A stretch of 64,000 nucleotides of DNA from Melitaea cinxia (lineage: Eukaryota > Arthropoda > Insecta > Lepidoptera > Nymphalidae). Made by a program: the position numbers and the translations under genes. The notes below the pieces were generated by a model that was given only the letters and a program-made list of their open reading frames with translations, was not told the origin of the DNA and searched no databases. Numbering within the stretch: the stretch's first letter is position 1; each line of letters starts with the position of its first letter. This document shows positions 1-9,784 of the stretch, one piece after another. Location of the stretch: NCBI RefSeq assembly GCF_905220565.1, contig NC_059402.1, forward strand, positions 16,927,501 to 16,991,500, written 5' to 3'.

Positions 1-118
1 GTTGAGCGAGGGCGCTTACCCGCCCTAGTTAGTTTTAATTTGTAAAATGACGATTCGAAAGTGCTCTTGGGGCCTATTTGAATAAAGCTGTTTTTGATTT
101 TGATAGATATGATGGATT
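1..118 (+). mobile_element. Possible 3' end of a LINE (fragment)
   Basis: The left edge of the window ends in an AATAAA-type signal (gaataaagctg, about 91-101) followed by a TTTGAT-rich tail. This is how several lepidopteran LINEs finish. No coding part is inside the window, so the clade cannot be given. It could also be the 3' end of an ordinary transcript. Confidence 0.3.
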
Positions 119-289
119 TAGTTGAGATGCAGATGGGGGCGTAGCGGCTATTTGCACTCGATGGAGCTGAGCGGATGGTATGCTCCTGGGTTGATATGCC
201 TTCGCGCGTATACACGTGCAACGAAAGACTTGAGAGTACACACTGTTTTCACTGTCACTATTATGTTTAAAATGTACTGTATACTATTA

Positions 290-490
290 AGTTTAAATAA
301 TACTGCTTTCAAGCAGTATTGTGTTTCTGTTGGTGAGTAAGGTGACCAGAGCTCCTGGGGGGGATTGGGGATTTGGTCGGTAATGCGCTTGCGATGCTTC
401 TGGTGTTGCAGGCGTCTATAAGCTACGGTATTCGCTTACCATCAGGTGAGCCGTACGCTTGTTTGCCGAACTAGTGATATAAAAAAATTG
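290..490 (+). repeat. S1 SINE family, 3' part
   Basis: This is the 3' two-thirds of the most frequent short repeat in the window, here called S1. In its sense direction S1 runs from ctgaggtagggcac through a GC-rich middle to ggtgagccgtacgcttg, gcctagt and an A-rich tail. This copy begins near the aatactgctttcaagcagta hairpin and ends in atataaaaaaa. The poly-A end fixes the orientation. Other copies lie near 1.0, 13.4, 15.0, 20.9, 44.0, 55.1 and 63.1 kb. Confidence 0.7.
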
Positions 491-779
491 TTTATAACAA
501 CTATTAATGCAAATTACTCTTTGATAGAGAAAAATATATTTTTCACCAGTAATCTCCAATGAAGTACAGATACATATGAGATTTAAAATTTAGATCAGCC
601 CAACTGGGGAAGTTACAAAAGAAGATAACAGCTAAAATATTCTCGTCTCAAGTAGTTTTGTATTCCTGTAGTGAGTGAGTGAATTTAAATATTTAAAATG
701 AAAAATATTTACATGTTTGTTATCACGACGTTGATGTAATTTTTATACAAGATTTTAAATTAACATGGTCATTTTCACA

Positions 780-990
780 ATTCAAATTATTTTAAACGGG
801 ATGTTACCATGTTTTTTTTTATTTTAATTTTGCGGAGCTCGATATTTTAACATTGGCTATGATTGTCTTGTTTACGTGACTAAAGTTTGCGGGTAGATGT
901 TGACGGCATTAGAAATGTCCATACCGGACTACCCCCTTTCTCGTAAGTTCGTTTTTACGCAAAATATCAAGCTCCAACGCGCTCCAAGCG
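780..990. repeat. Unclassified dispersed repeat (copy 1 of a pair with 8600-8890)
   Basis: The stretch containing cgggatgttaccatg, a poly-T run and gagctcgatatttt is closely similar to 8605-8720 (cgggatatttactatg, gaagctcgatatttcg). The second copy continues into a partly inverted version of the same block, so the whole unit may be an inverted-repeat DNA element. No coding capacity is seen. Confidence 0.45.
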
Positions 991-995
991 CTTTA

Positions 996-1273
996 ACTGA
1001 GGTAGGGCACCGCAGGAATTTCCTGCTCAAAATATGGAGCAGCCCGACACTGGGGTACTACCTCGACCTTGCAGAAGATCACAGCAAAATAATACTGTTT
1101 TCAAGCAGTATTGTGTTCCTATTGGTGAGTAAGGTGACCAGAGCTCCATTGGGGATTGGGTCGGCAACGCGCTTGCGATGCCTCTGGTGTTGCTGGCGTC
1201 TATAAGCTACGGTAATCTCTTACCATCAGGTGAGCCGTACGCTTGTTTGCCGACCTAGTGATATAAAAAAAAG
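996..1273 (+). repeat. S1 SINE, nearly full length
   Basis: The copy starts at actgaggtagggcac and ends at gacctagtgatataaaaaaa. It has the internal aatactgttttcaagcagta hairpin and the cttaccatcaggtgagccg segment near the tail. It is a good reference copy for the family. Confidence 0.75.
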
Positions 1274-1289
1274 CTACGTAAAATGAAAA

Positions 1290-2960
1290 TAAAAAAATAA
1301 TAATTAAAAATAAACAAAAAACCCGCCTGCGTGAAGAATAACTATATACCTAATCTATCTATATAATATATATAAAAGCGAAAGGTCACTCACTCATCAC
1401 GAAATCTCCGAAACTATTGCACCTACAAACTTGAAATTTGGCAGGTAGGTTCCTTATAAGACGTAGGCATCCGCTAAGAACGGATTTTACGAAACTCGAC
1501 CCCTAAGGGGGTAAAACGGGGGTTGGAAGTTTGTATGAAAGTCCTATGTTTTTGAAGTAAGAGACTTGAAATTTAAAATGCAAGCTCTATAGATGGTGAA
1601 AAGGTGTTCAAATAATGTATCTTTAGAAATTAACTCCCTTTTGGGGTTAAAACGGGGGATTTTAGGCTGACTCACTTATCGCGAAATCTCCAAAACTATA
1701 ATAGCTACAAACTTGAAATTTGGCAGGAAGGCTCCTTATAGAGCGTAGTTATCCGCTAAGAACGGATTTTACAAAATTCGACCCTTAAAGGGGTTAAACG
1801 GGGGTTGAAAGTTTGTGTGAAAGTCTCATGTTTTTGAAGTAAGAGACTTGAAATTTAAAATATATGCCTTATAGATGATGAGAAGGTGACCAAATAATGT
1901 GTCTTTAGAAATCAACTCCCTTTTGGGGTTAAAACGGGGGATGGTAGGTTTACTCACTCATTACGAAATCTCCGAAACTATAAGATTATAGTTAGCAGAC
2001 GTCTGCTAAGAACGGATTTTACGATATTCCATCGCTAAGGGGGTTTAATTGGGGTTGATAGTTTGTATGAAACATATACAGCCTGAAAATAAAACAAAAA
2101 ATGTGGTGTATAGAGAAGTTTTATAAAAATAACTATTAAATTATACTAAATTGTGCCTTTTAAAAAGTTACTCAGTTTGATAAGCATTTCAAGTGACTGA
2201 AATAAAAAAATAATTTGCGTTAAACATCTTAATAGTAATACATATCTTCATAACCACGAGGACGTAATCGCGGGTAACAGTTAGGTTATTATAAACAAAG
2301 TCCCCAAAAGTGTATGTGATCGATTTACTCAAAATTTACTGAACGGATTTTCGTGCGGTTTCACCATTGTAGAGGGCTCCACCATTGGCTAGAGGAAGGT
2401 TTACGGAACGGCTAAGCCGATTTTGATGAGAGTTTCACTGGAAGTTTGCCGGCAAAACTTTGTGACACACTAATTTCAACGCGGGCGAAGCCGCGGGCAC
2501 AGCTAGTAGAATATATAACTAATAGAAAATCAACCGAAAAAGCTGGAACAAGATAAAAATTCAATATGCACACAAAGTCAGCGAAATAAATAGAAACAAT
2601 ATCAAACATTTTGTGCTGTACATTTGAAATATATTAATACGGTAGTCCTTCGAAACTTTATGCAACGTCGTACATAACATGCTGTCGGAGACATGTACAA
2701 AGTGAGAATGATTTGACTTATCCTTCAATTTCATGCCTCCGACTGCATGTTATCTACGACGTTGCATAAAGTTTCGAAGGACTACCGTATTAATATATTT
2801 TAAATGTACAGCACAAAATGTTTGATATTTTTTCTATTTATTTCGCTGACTTTGTGCGCATATTGAATTTTTATCTTGTTCCAGCTTTTTCAGTTGATTT
2901 TCTATTAGTTATTCTTCACGCAGGCGGGTTTTTTGTTTATTTTTAATTATTATTTTATTT
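1290..2960. repeat. Large interrupted inverted repeat (fold-back structure)
   Basis: The right arm (about 2732-2960) is the reverse complement of a left arm that is now in two pieces, 1290-1343 and 2517-2695. The loop is about 36 nt (2696-2731). Outer arms share aaacccgcctgcgtgaagaa, inner arms share gtccttcgaaactttatgca. The left arm is split by a Helitron-like insertion (1354-2506). The right arm abuts the stop codon of a Helitron helicase remnant, which suggests the arms are duplicated Helitron 3' sequence. That last step is inference. Confidence 0.75.
1354..2506 (+). mobile_element. Non-autonomous Helitron (family H1) with internal tandem monomers
   Basis: The element starts TCTATCTATATAAT and ends with a GC hairpin (gcgggcgaagccgcgggc) followed by CTAG and then T, the usual Helitron 3' end. 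Inside are about three tandem monomers of roughly 270-290 bp, each carrying cgaaatctccgaaact, an aacggattttac block and aaaacggggg. A related copy with two monomers is on the other strand at 17996-18612. There is no coding region. It sits inside the left arm of the surrounding inverted repeat. The exact 5' base is uncertain by a few nt. Confidence 0.65.
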
Positions 2961-2968
2961 ATGTCTTT

Positions 2969-3150
2969 TTAGTCAGACAAATTACGTAATCGGTTCAATT
3001 CATTAAAACAGTTTACATCATGTGGTTGATTAAGTAATTTTTTAGGGTCAAGAGAACTGATAGCAAGCCCGGAGAAAGATCTCACTCTGCTCAAAGCAAC
3101 GTAAGCCTGACCTTTAGCAAATAGGTGACTGCTTAAGTCAACAACTATTA
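2969..3150 (-). pseudogene. Helitron Rep/helicase remnant, C-terminal PIF1-like motif
   Basis: Read on the minus strand the segment encodes VDLSSHLFAKGQAYVALSR, then VRSFSGLAISSLDP and about 25 more residues, and stops at TAA (2971-2969). GQAYVALSRV is the C-terminal signature of the PIF1-type helicase domain of Helitron transposases. Only about 60 residues remain and upstream sequence is AT-rich and non-coding. The fragment lies directly next to the right arm of the inverted repeat at 1290-2960. It is the only trace of an autonomous Helitron in the window. Confidence 0.75.
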
Positions 3151-3435
3151 GTTTTAATATAATGAAATTATTATTAAAATTATTTGTTTGTATTTGGTAT
3201 TATGTATTTGTTATTGATTTTATTAATGTAACTGTAAATTGGTGTGACATTTATTAATTTTTATTTGTAATTTTAATTGTATGTTTTTTTTAACCATTGT
3301 ATTTTATTAGAAAGGCTACACCCCGAAGTTGATCGTAGCCTAGGAGGCGAGTTTGGCATGGCATAGGCGTGGGAAAGAGCAAAGTCCACATTTTTTAAAC
3401 TTTAATATTGTATTTCTTTATTATTATTACGGTAA

Positions 3436-3747
3436 TAATAATCATGATATATCTTTTTAAAATCCTTGTATTGTGCCCTTCAATTTGATACCCATATTGT
3501 AGTATTCGAGAAGAAAATTTTTTTTCATTAACTACAATGGCTTCGCGCAGCCGCCATGTTTGATTTTTTTTAATGTCACCTATCTAAGAACACTTGGGCA
3601 GCTAAGACGAACCTAACGATACCTCAATTATGTAAATCCGTTCAGTGGTTCTGGAAATATGAGGTAGTAAAGAATATTACATACAAACATACATACATAC
3701 ATACAAGATACGCGCGAAAAACATAACCCTTCCTTGGCAGTCGGGTA
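3436..3747 (+). repeat. Unclassified ~310-bp dispersed repeat U1
   Basis: The block from aatcatgatatatc to ggcagtcgggtaaaaa recurs in reverse orientation at 36738-37046 with only scattered differences. It contains a run of catacatacata and no reading frame. The 36.7-kb copy sits inside another repeat, so U1 is mobile. I see no terminal inverted repeats. Confidence 0.6.
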
Positions 3748-3800
3748 AAAAATGGTAAATATCGCATTTTTGGAAATTTTAGTAATAAAAATATATTATA

Positions 3801-4184
3801 ACTGATGTTCGTGACGTCATTAGGCTACCTTCTAAAAAAGAAAATAAACATTCTAATGTCATGATAGAATTTTCCAACACTTTGATTAAGACGCATTTCT
3901 TAAAATATGCTAAGGAGTTTAATAAACAAAATCAGCTCGATAAATTGAACACTACTCATATTGGTCTCCTTGATCTGAAATCTCCAATTTATGTTGCGGA
4001 ACATCTGACTCACCAGGCAAGAAGACTTTTTTTTGTTGCACGTAATTTTGCCAAAATGAACAACTTCACTTACTGTTGGACCTCAAATAGCCGGGTCATG
4101 ATAAGAAAGGATAGTAATTCGCCTTACATCATAGTAAAAAACGAAAGTCAACTGCAAGAACTTGTCAAGCCTAATAAGACGTGA
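3801..4184 (+). CDS. LINE ORF1 protein, C-terminal part (FP-like domain)
   Basis: The open frame continues upstream of the first ATG (3861): residues TDVRDVIRLPSKK precede MIEFSNTLIK, so the true start was lost by 5' truncation. The 107 residues from the ATG include HLTHQARRLFFVARNFAK, a CWTSN segment, VMIRKD and a final basic stretch. This pattern (alpha-helical LFxxAR block, then W-T, then V-x-R) matches the C-terminal FP domain found in ORF1 proteins of insect LINEs. ORF1 proteins bind the element RNA. The stop is TGA at 4182-4184. It is a fragment, so function is unlikely. Confidence 0.65.
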   Translation, partial: TDVRDVIRLPSKKENKHSNVMIEFSNTLIKTHFLKYAKEFNKQNQLDKLNTTHIGLLDLKSPIYVAEHLTHQARRLFFVARNFAKMNNFTYCWTSNSRVMIRKDSNSPYIIVKNESQLQELVKPNKT

Positions 4185-4605
4185 CTAGGAATGTATTTAG
4201 TTTTTTTCACTACTTTTTATAATTTCTCTTGTCATATTTTATACATACTATATTACTATAAAGTTAAATTGCTTTTTTTAGATTACAATTCTAATCCTTA
4301 TACATATACATCATCACTCTTACATTTCACTCATACACAACAGTTACCTACAATATTTTTTAAAATTAACGTATCATACTATCATACAATTTTTTTACTA
4401 AGACCTATAGCTTATTTGCATCTATATTTACTTATTTTATACTGTATTAAAATTCTATTTAAATTGTATACACACGTAATTTTTCAATACTTTATTTTGT
4501 GTACATTGCTAAATATTCGATATTATATTGTGCTCAACATTCTAAATTCCCTTGAGATTACCTTGGCCGTGCACTTAATAAACCCAATTTTTGTAATATT
4601 TATCA
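4185..4605. other. Spacer between LINE ORF1 and ORF2
   Basis: The spacer is AT-rich. A frame on the plus strand is open through most of it but consists almost entirely of F, L, I, Y and S codons, as expected from a pyrimidine-rich AT sequence. I see no domain and treat it as non-coding. Confidence 0.5.
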
Positions 4606-7551
4606 ATGACTCATCAAGTTGACTCCATTATTAATAATGAGGTAGATGAGTTTTCTGTTTCTGAAACCTATGAATGTACTCCTGAAACAATTACTTCATA
4701 CATCCGGAATTATAAAGACTATTCAAAAATTTTGACCCAAAATATTAGATCTTTAAATTGTAACTTCCTTAACTTTAATGCTCTTTTGCAGCGCATTCCT
4801 TTTGACAATGATATCTTGGTCTTAACCGAGTGTTGGTTACCGTGTAATAATAATCAAAACATTCCTCATTTACAGGGTTACTCCTCATGCAAGACTACAA
4901 AGCACCTTAACCAAAGTGATGGCGTTGTAGTTTTTGTTAAGACTGATGTTTGCTATACTTATAGTGAGCCTGATTTCCAGTACTCAGCATCTGGATTAAT
5001 CATATATACAAACGCCGATCTTGCAGTATTATGTATTTATCGATCACCGTCGATTGATTGTATAGATAGTTTTGTGTCTTGTCTGAACAATATTCTAACA
5101 TCACTCGCTAAATATAAGACCGTTGTAATCACTGGTGATTTAAACTTGGATATAAAGCCAACTTCATTGGATCCGCGTTCACATGATTACCTTAATCTTT
5201 TAGCTTTTCATGGCTTCCTTCCAGCCCACCGTTCATCAACTAGAGGTCAGAACTGTCTGGATCATGTAATGATTCGATCTAAGGCTTTGGCACTAACACT
5301 TATTCTAAATACTACAGTAACTGACCATAATGCCGTATTTACAGGCTTAATAAAATCAATACCCCATGTTCAAACTGTAAAGAGTTTCTCGATAGTTAAT
5401 TTTATAACGTTAGATGCAGCTATGGATAACCTAGATCTATCTTACATTTTGACCATATCTGATCCAAATAAGGCTACTGATAGTCTTATTTATTCTCTGA
5501 GAAGTGCGGTGACTAAAAATTCAAACATCAGGAAGATACCGAATAGAAAAAGAATCATAAAACCTTGGATTACACCAGGCTTATTGAGATGCATGCGTAA
5601 CAGAGACTTATTGTATGCTAAAACTAAAAAAAATCCTGATAATGAAATAATTAAAATTACTTATAAGCGTTACAGAAATTTCTGTTCCAAAATTTTGAAA
5701 AAGGCTAAAAGAGTATACGATTCTCATGAAATTAGTAAAGCTGGTAACAATGCTAAACATTTATGGAATACCCTGAATAAAATTTGTTTTACCTCTAAAA
5801 CTAGAACTCAGTCTTCAAAATTATTGTTTGGTGATTCTTCTCCTCAACATGTTTGTAATGATGTCAATCAATTCTTTGTTAATATAGGAGCTAATCTTGC
5901 AAACAAAATTAAACACAACTTGTTATTATCTTCTTCTAAAAATTTTAATAACCGTGAACACTGGCAGTCTTCTTTTGTTATGGAGCTAACAGATGTAAAT
6001 GAAATAATTGTAGTGATTAACTCCCTAAAATCTACTGCAGCTCCTGGTTGGGATGATATCTCTACAACCATACTAAAAAGATATTCCTGTCTGTTGGCCC
6101 CTGTACTTTGCCATATTTTTAATCTTTGTTTCGTTGATGGCATTTTTCCGGTTGCATTTAAGAGAGCAATTGTGCTTCCCGTTTTCAAGAGTGGTGATGA
6201 GAAAGTCATTAATAACTATAGACCTATTGCGATCCTTCCGGCTTTGTCAAAAGTACTTGAAAAATTGGCGTGCAATAGACTTACAGCTTATCTTGAACAT
6301 TTTAATTTAATTTCTCCTGGACAGTACGGTTTCAGAAGGGGAAAGTCCACTTCGGATGCTGTATTAGATTTGACGAACAATATTGTGGAACATCTAAATA
6401 ATGGAGATAAGGTACTCACGATATTTTTAGACCTTGCAAAGGCTTTTGATACTGTTCCTATCGATCTCCTTTTGGGAAAGCTTGAGAGGATGGGTGTCAG
6501 AGGAAATCAATTGAAATTTTTCAGTAGTTACCTTTCGGGGCGATCTCAACAGACTAAAATTGAAAATTATTATAGTGAAGAATTACCAATCACATACGGC
6601 GTACCCCAGGGTAGCATATTAGGTCCTACGCTATTTCTGGTTTTTATAAATGATCTTTGTAACCTCTACCTACCTCGATGTAGAATTGTTTCCTTCGCTG
6701 ATGACACTGCTCTTACCTTCTTTGGTAATAATTGGTCTCAACTTCAATCTACAGCTCAAGCTGGCATAAATCTAGTTTCTGAATGGTTATTCTCTCATTA
6801 TCTGACCCTAAATATCTCTAAAACTTATTTTCTAACTTTCTCAATTCGATCCGCAACTCAGCCTACTACTCCATTGATTATTAAAGTCCATTCTTGCGCA
6901 AACAGTTCAAATCTAAGTTGTGACTGCCCAACCATTAATTCCACTAGCAAAATTAAATATCTAGGTGTTTTTTTGGACCAACACTTAAACTTCAAGGAAC
7001 ACGTTGAGTTATTGTGTGGTAGGATTCGTAAAATTTTATTTATCTTTAAACATTTACGATATATAGCCGGTTCTGCTGTTATTCGTCAGGTATATTATGC
7101 CTTATGTCAGTCAATCATTTCCTATTGCATTACTTCTTGGGGTGGTGCTGCAAAGACATCTATCAAGGCTCTTGAAGTTGCCCAACGTGCCATTCTGAAG
7201 GTGGCTACATGTCGACCTATCACATTTCCCACGGAGACATTATATAGGGATTGCAACGTCCTCAGTGTCAGAAAATTGTTTATTTTGAATGTTATTCTAT
7301 ACCAGCATAAAAGGATTTCCTATGTTCCTATTTCAAGTAGGCGTAAAAATAGAATATGTAGTGTAATAAAACCTAAACATAATTTCATCAAAAGATTCTG
7401 TTGCTACCTAGGACCTTTTCTTTATAACAAGATCAATTCCGCGATTTCTATTCATGGGTTGACGAGAGTTAAGTGCAAGCAGGCTGTGATTACTTATTTA
7501 CAAGATAAAAATTACGATGAGACAGAAGAATTATTAAAAATACAATCATAG
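4606..7551 (+). CDS. LINE ORF2: APE endonuclease plus reverse transcriptase
   Basis: The uninterrupted 981-codon frame encodes an element-borne polyprotein for target-primed reverse transcription. Residues about 40-250 form an APE-type endonuclease: LTQNIRSLN, LVLTECWLP, TGDLNLDI, LDHVMIRS and the terminal VTDHNAV carry the expected N, E, D-N and D-H catalytic positions. Residues about 500-780 form the RT: NNYRPIAILP, GFRRGKST, FLDLAKAFDTV, YGVPQGSILGP and the catalytic SFADDTAL (a FADD box in place of YADD). The C-terminal 200 residues contain the SYCITSWGG region usual after the RT. With every key motif present and no stop, this copy appears recently inserted. The ATG follows a 421-nt spacer after ORF1. 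Confidence 0.9.
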   Translation: MTHQVDSIINNEVDEFSVSETYECTPETITSYIRNYKDYSKILTQNIRSLNCNFLNFNALLQRIPFDNDILVLTECWLPCNNNQNIPHLQGYSSCKTTKHLNQSDGVVVFVKTDVCYTYSEPDFQYSASGLIIYTNADLAVLCIYRSPSIDCIDSFVSCLNNILTSLAKYKTVVITGDLNLDIKPTSLDPRSHDYLNLLAFHGFLPAHRSSTRGQNCLDHVMIRSKALALTLILNTTVTDHNAVFTGLIKSIPHVQTVKSFSIVNFITLDAAMDNLDLSYILTISDPNKATDSLIYSLRSAVTKNSNIRKIPNRKRIIKPWITPGLLRCMRNRDLLYAKTKKNPDNEIIKITYKRYRNFCSKILKKAKRVYDSHEISKAGNNAKHLWNTLNKICFTSKTRTQSSKLLFGDSSPQHVCNDVNQFFVNIGANLANKIKHNLLLSSSKNFNNREHWQSSFVMELTDVNEIIVVINSLKSTAAPGWDDISTTILKRYSCLLAPVLCHIFNLCFVDGIFPVAFKRAIVLPVFKSGDEKVINNYRPIAILPALSKVLEKLACNRLTAYLEHFNLISPGQYGFRRGKSTSDAVLDLTNNIVEHLNNGDKVLTIFLDLAKAFDTVPIDLLLGKLERMGVRGNQLKFFSSYLSGRSQQTKIENYYSEELPITYGVPQGSILGPTLFLVFINDLCNLYLPRCRIVSFADDTALTFFGNNWSQLQSTAQAGINLVSEWLFSHYLTLNISKTYFLTFSIRSATQPTTPLIIKVHSCANSSNLSCDCPTINSTSKIKYLGVFLDQHLNFKEHVELLCGRIRKILFIFKHLRYIAGSAVIRQVYYALCQSIISYCITSWGGAAKTSIKALEVAQRAILKVATCRPITFPTETLYRDCNVLSVRKLFILNVILYQHKRISYVPISSRRKNRICSVIKPKHNFIKRFCCYLGPFLYNKINSAISIHGLTRVKCKQAVITYLQDKNYDETEELLKIQS

Positions 7552-8599
7552 TTACTTATTGTATTTACGTATTATAAAATATATTTATTTACAAATTATA
7601 CGAGTTACATATACTTATATTATTTTATTTTAGTACCTACATTATTTAAATTGACAAAGCTGTAGACTTTTGTCTACTTAAACTGTTACATGTACTAGCT
7701 TAGGCACTTTCGCACACTCACTCATACACACATTTACATACATACACTTACACTCACACATACACTTACACTCACACATACACTAACTAACTCAAATATA
7801 CTTGATTTCTTATTCAGCATCTTATGCTTTATTACTTTTTAAGATTGTATCAGTTGTAAATATGTCTACCCCTTCTTATAGAACTTGTGCCAAAATTATA
7901 TTGTAGCATAGGGGAGGTTGGCTGATCATCCTTAACACAGATTATATCTATAATCCATATAGGATGATCAGTCTGAACTCAAAAATTTTGTGTATTTAAC
8001 CTTATGCATAAGTGAACTTTTGTAATTGTTACCATTTGTTTAAAATGTTTATTTTTAAAAATAAAGCTATTATATTGTTAATTTAATATATTATTAGTAT
8101 AGAATAGCTAAATGTTTTAAAGAAAACGTTTAAATAGCAAAATTAAATATTTTTGTGATGTAATTTTTGTTAAATTTAAATGTGAATATATGTAGTCTTT
8201 ATAAACGAGAGCATACGAAACTTTAGAAAAATAATACAATTACTCCGACAACTTGGCCATCATTTTAAAACTGTGCCGTGGAAACTTGTTCTTAACATGG
8301 ATTTATTTCGCAACGACCTCTAGCGGTTAATTAAATGCAATAACTTATAATAGGAAACTAAGATGTAGGGTATAATAAAGCTTCATTTTTAGTTTTAAGT
8401 GAAGACGTAAATTATAAAGGAAAACAAAATTTCTCTAACCTCTACATTTTAAATGTAATTAATGATTTTATAAATCTTGCGATATTACGTAAAGTAAGTA
8501 CAGTGGTGTGAAAATTCCGTTTAAGTTGACTATCATATTTTCGATTCCCGTTTTGTTGTGGATACACGTGACATACACTTGTACAGAATCACAAATATT

Positions 8600-8890
8600 A
8601 TTCATAAACGGGATATTTACTATGTTTTTTGTTTTCATTTAGCGAAGCTCGATATTTCGACATTAACTGCGAATGTCTTGGTCACGATTTTAAAATTTGC
8701 AGATACATCTTGACGACTTAGCAGTGTACGTACTATCTCGTTTCTCGTACATAACGCGAATTATTGAGCTCTGCAAAATGAAAACAAAAAAGATGGTAAA
8801 TATACCGTTTTCGAATAATTTTAGTGATAAAAATAGCCGTGTTAATTTAAAATCTTACTAGTATAGAATAGCTACACGTTTTTAAGAACA
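8600..8890. repeat. Unclassified inverted-type repeat (partner of 780-990 and of the LINE target)
   Basis: The left half (gggatatttactatg ... gaagctcgatattt) is similar to 780-860. The right half (attgagctctgcaaaatg ... gatggtaaatatacc) is an imperfect reverse complement of the left half. The following block (ttttagtgataaaaatag, then actagtatagaatagct) is the uninterrupted relative of the site into which the LINE at 3797-8085 inserted. Confidence 0.45.
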
Positions 8891-9076
8891 AATAGAAAAT
8901 TTTTTGCTAAAAAAAGCTTTAAATGGGCTACTGAATACGGACCAAAGCAGACATTATCACGGGTATTAGTTAGTAATGAATTGATAAACTCACACTCAAC
9001 GGAAGGTTACATATACTTTAATTTTATAATCATTGGCATTGATCGAGAACTGGCTACAGAATTTCATATTCATAAT

Positions 9077-9558
9077 TGTAAACACAATTATCGCTCGCAA
9101 AGGAAAAAAATCTACTTCAATCACATCAACAATTATTTCAACGTAGGTAGACAAAAAAATATTGACAATTAAATACGCGTTATCAAAGACTACTCAAAAA
9201 GCAGTTGTCAGATCTCGATAAAATTTGAATGAGACCACAAACTAAATATTGGCTTTCGATTAAAACAAAAATCATTAAAATCGGCCATCATGTCCAGTTA
9301 AAAGTTGTGCGGTATAATACAACGTAGGTTGACGAAAAAATTGTCAAGTAAATACGCGTTATTATATATTACTCAAAAAGTACTAGTCAAATCTCAGTCA
9401 AATTTAAATTGGACCACGCGACACGCACCACCTTTCGATAAAAAAAATCATCGAAATCGATCTACCCAGTCAAAAGTTCTGAAGTAACATAATAAAAAAA
9501 AAAAAACAATCAAATTGAGAGAGCGAGAGAATCTCCTTTTTTTGGAAGTTGGTTAAAA
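9077..9558 (-). repeat. T1 repeat, minus orientation, internally duplicated
   Basis: T1 is a dispersed repeat whose complete copies begin aaccgacttc-aaaaaagg and end gaagtcggtt-ttttttcg, so the tips are 10-bp inverted repeats. This copy is inverted and holds two versions of the block with taaatacgcgttat and ctcaaaaag, indicating an internal duplication. There is no coding region. It is likely a non-autonomous DNA transposon, class unknown. Confidence 0.55.
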
Positions 9559-9678
9559 ATCCATTTACTCAAATAGTCTCAAAATCCGAAAGCAAATCAC
9601 GATTTCTTTAACGACACCCTACTGTGAATTACTTAGCACTTCTGCAGTTTGACATAACCACTGTTGCCTTGCTTTCAG

Positions 9679-9776
9679 AGGATTTATTAGCACTTAGCGG
9701 AGTTGACCCAGGTCAAGCAGTGTTTTATTCAGTAGCCTTTGGTGTGGCGTTGGTTTTAAATCTTAAGTTCTTTTAG
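9679..9776 (+). CDS. Isolated terminal coding exon of an unidentified membrane protein
   Basis: The sequence ttgccttgctttcag is a strong 3' splice site. It is followed by two bases completing a codon and then 31 codons, DLLALSGVDPGQAV-FYSVAFGVALVLNLKFF, ending in TAG (9774-9776). The last 17 residues form a plausible membrane segment ending at the C-terminus. AATAAA starts three bases after the stop (9779-9784), giving a very short 3' UTR. I find no matching upstream exon between here and position 1, so the rest would lie to the left of the window or in sequence lost to repeats. I do not recognise the family. It could also be a degraded gene relic. Confidence 0.45.
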
Positions 9777-9778
9777 TC

Positions 9779-9784
9779 AATAAA
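9779..9784 (+). promoter_or_regulatory. Candidate polyadenylation signal AATAAA
   Basis: AATAAA lies immediately downstream of the stop codon of the exon at 9679-9776, consistent with that exon being the last of its gene. Confidence 0.4.

Larger units (their letters stand above)
3797..8085 (+). mobile_element. Non-LTR retrotransposon, slightly 5'-truncated, with intact ORF2
   Basis: The unit holds the C-terminal end of ORF1 (3801-4184), a 421-nt spacer, ORF2 (4606-7551) and a ~530-nt 3' UTR with an AATAAAG signal near 8063. It interrupts another repeat: the left flank (ttttagtaataaaaata) and right flank (attagtatagaatagct) are adjacent in the uninterrupted relative at about 8840-8875. This sets the approximate element borders. 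The protein pairing (FP-like ORF1 plus APE endonuclease/RT ORF2) suggests a CR1- or Jockey-group LINE; the clade is not certain. Confidence 0.8.

Noticed and set aside
1354..2090. CRISPR-like or satellite array
   Set aside because: The ~280-bp repeats are few, diverged and inside a Helitron, with no spacer pattern, in a eukaryotic genome.
2412..2609. Minus-strand 65-codon frame in the palindrome
   Set aside because: It spans the Helitron end and one palindrome arm, so it is a by-product of repeat sequence.
4191..4622. A 143-codon frame between the two LINE ORFs
   Set aside because: It is composed almost only of F, L, I, Y, S codons in pyrimidine-rich AT sequence, has no motif, and lies in the expected ORF1-ORF2 spacer.
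5868..6209. Minus-strand 113-codon frame within LINE ORF2
   Set aside because: It is antisense to the RT region and has no independent support.
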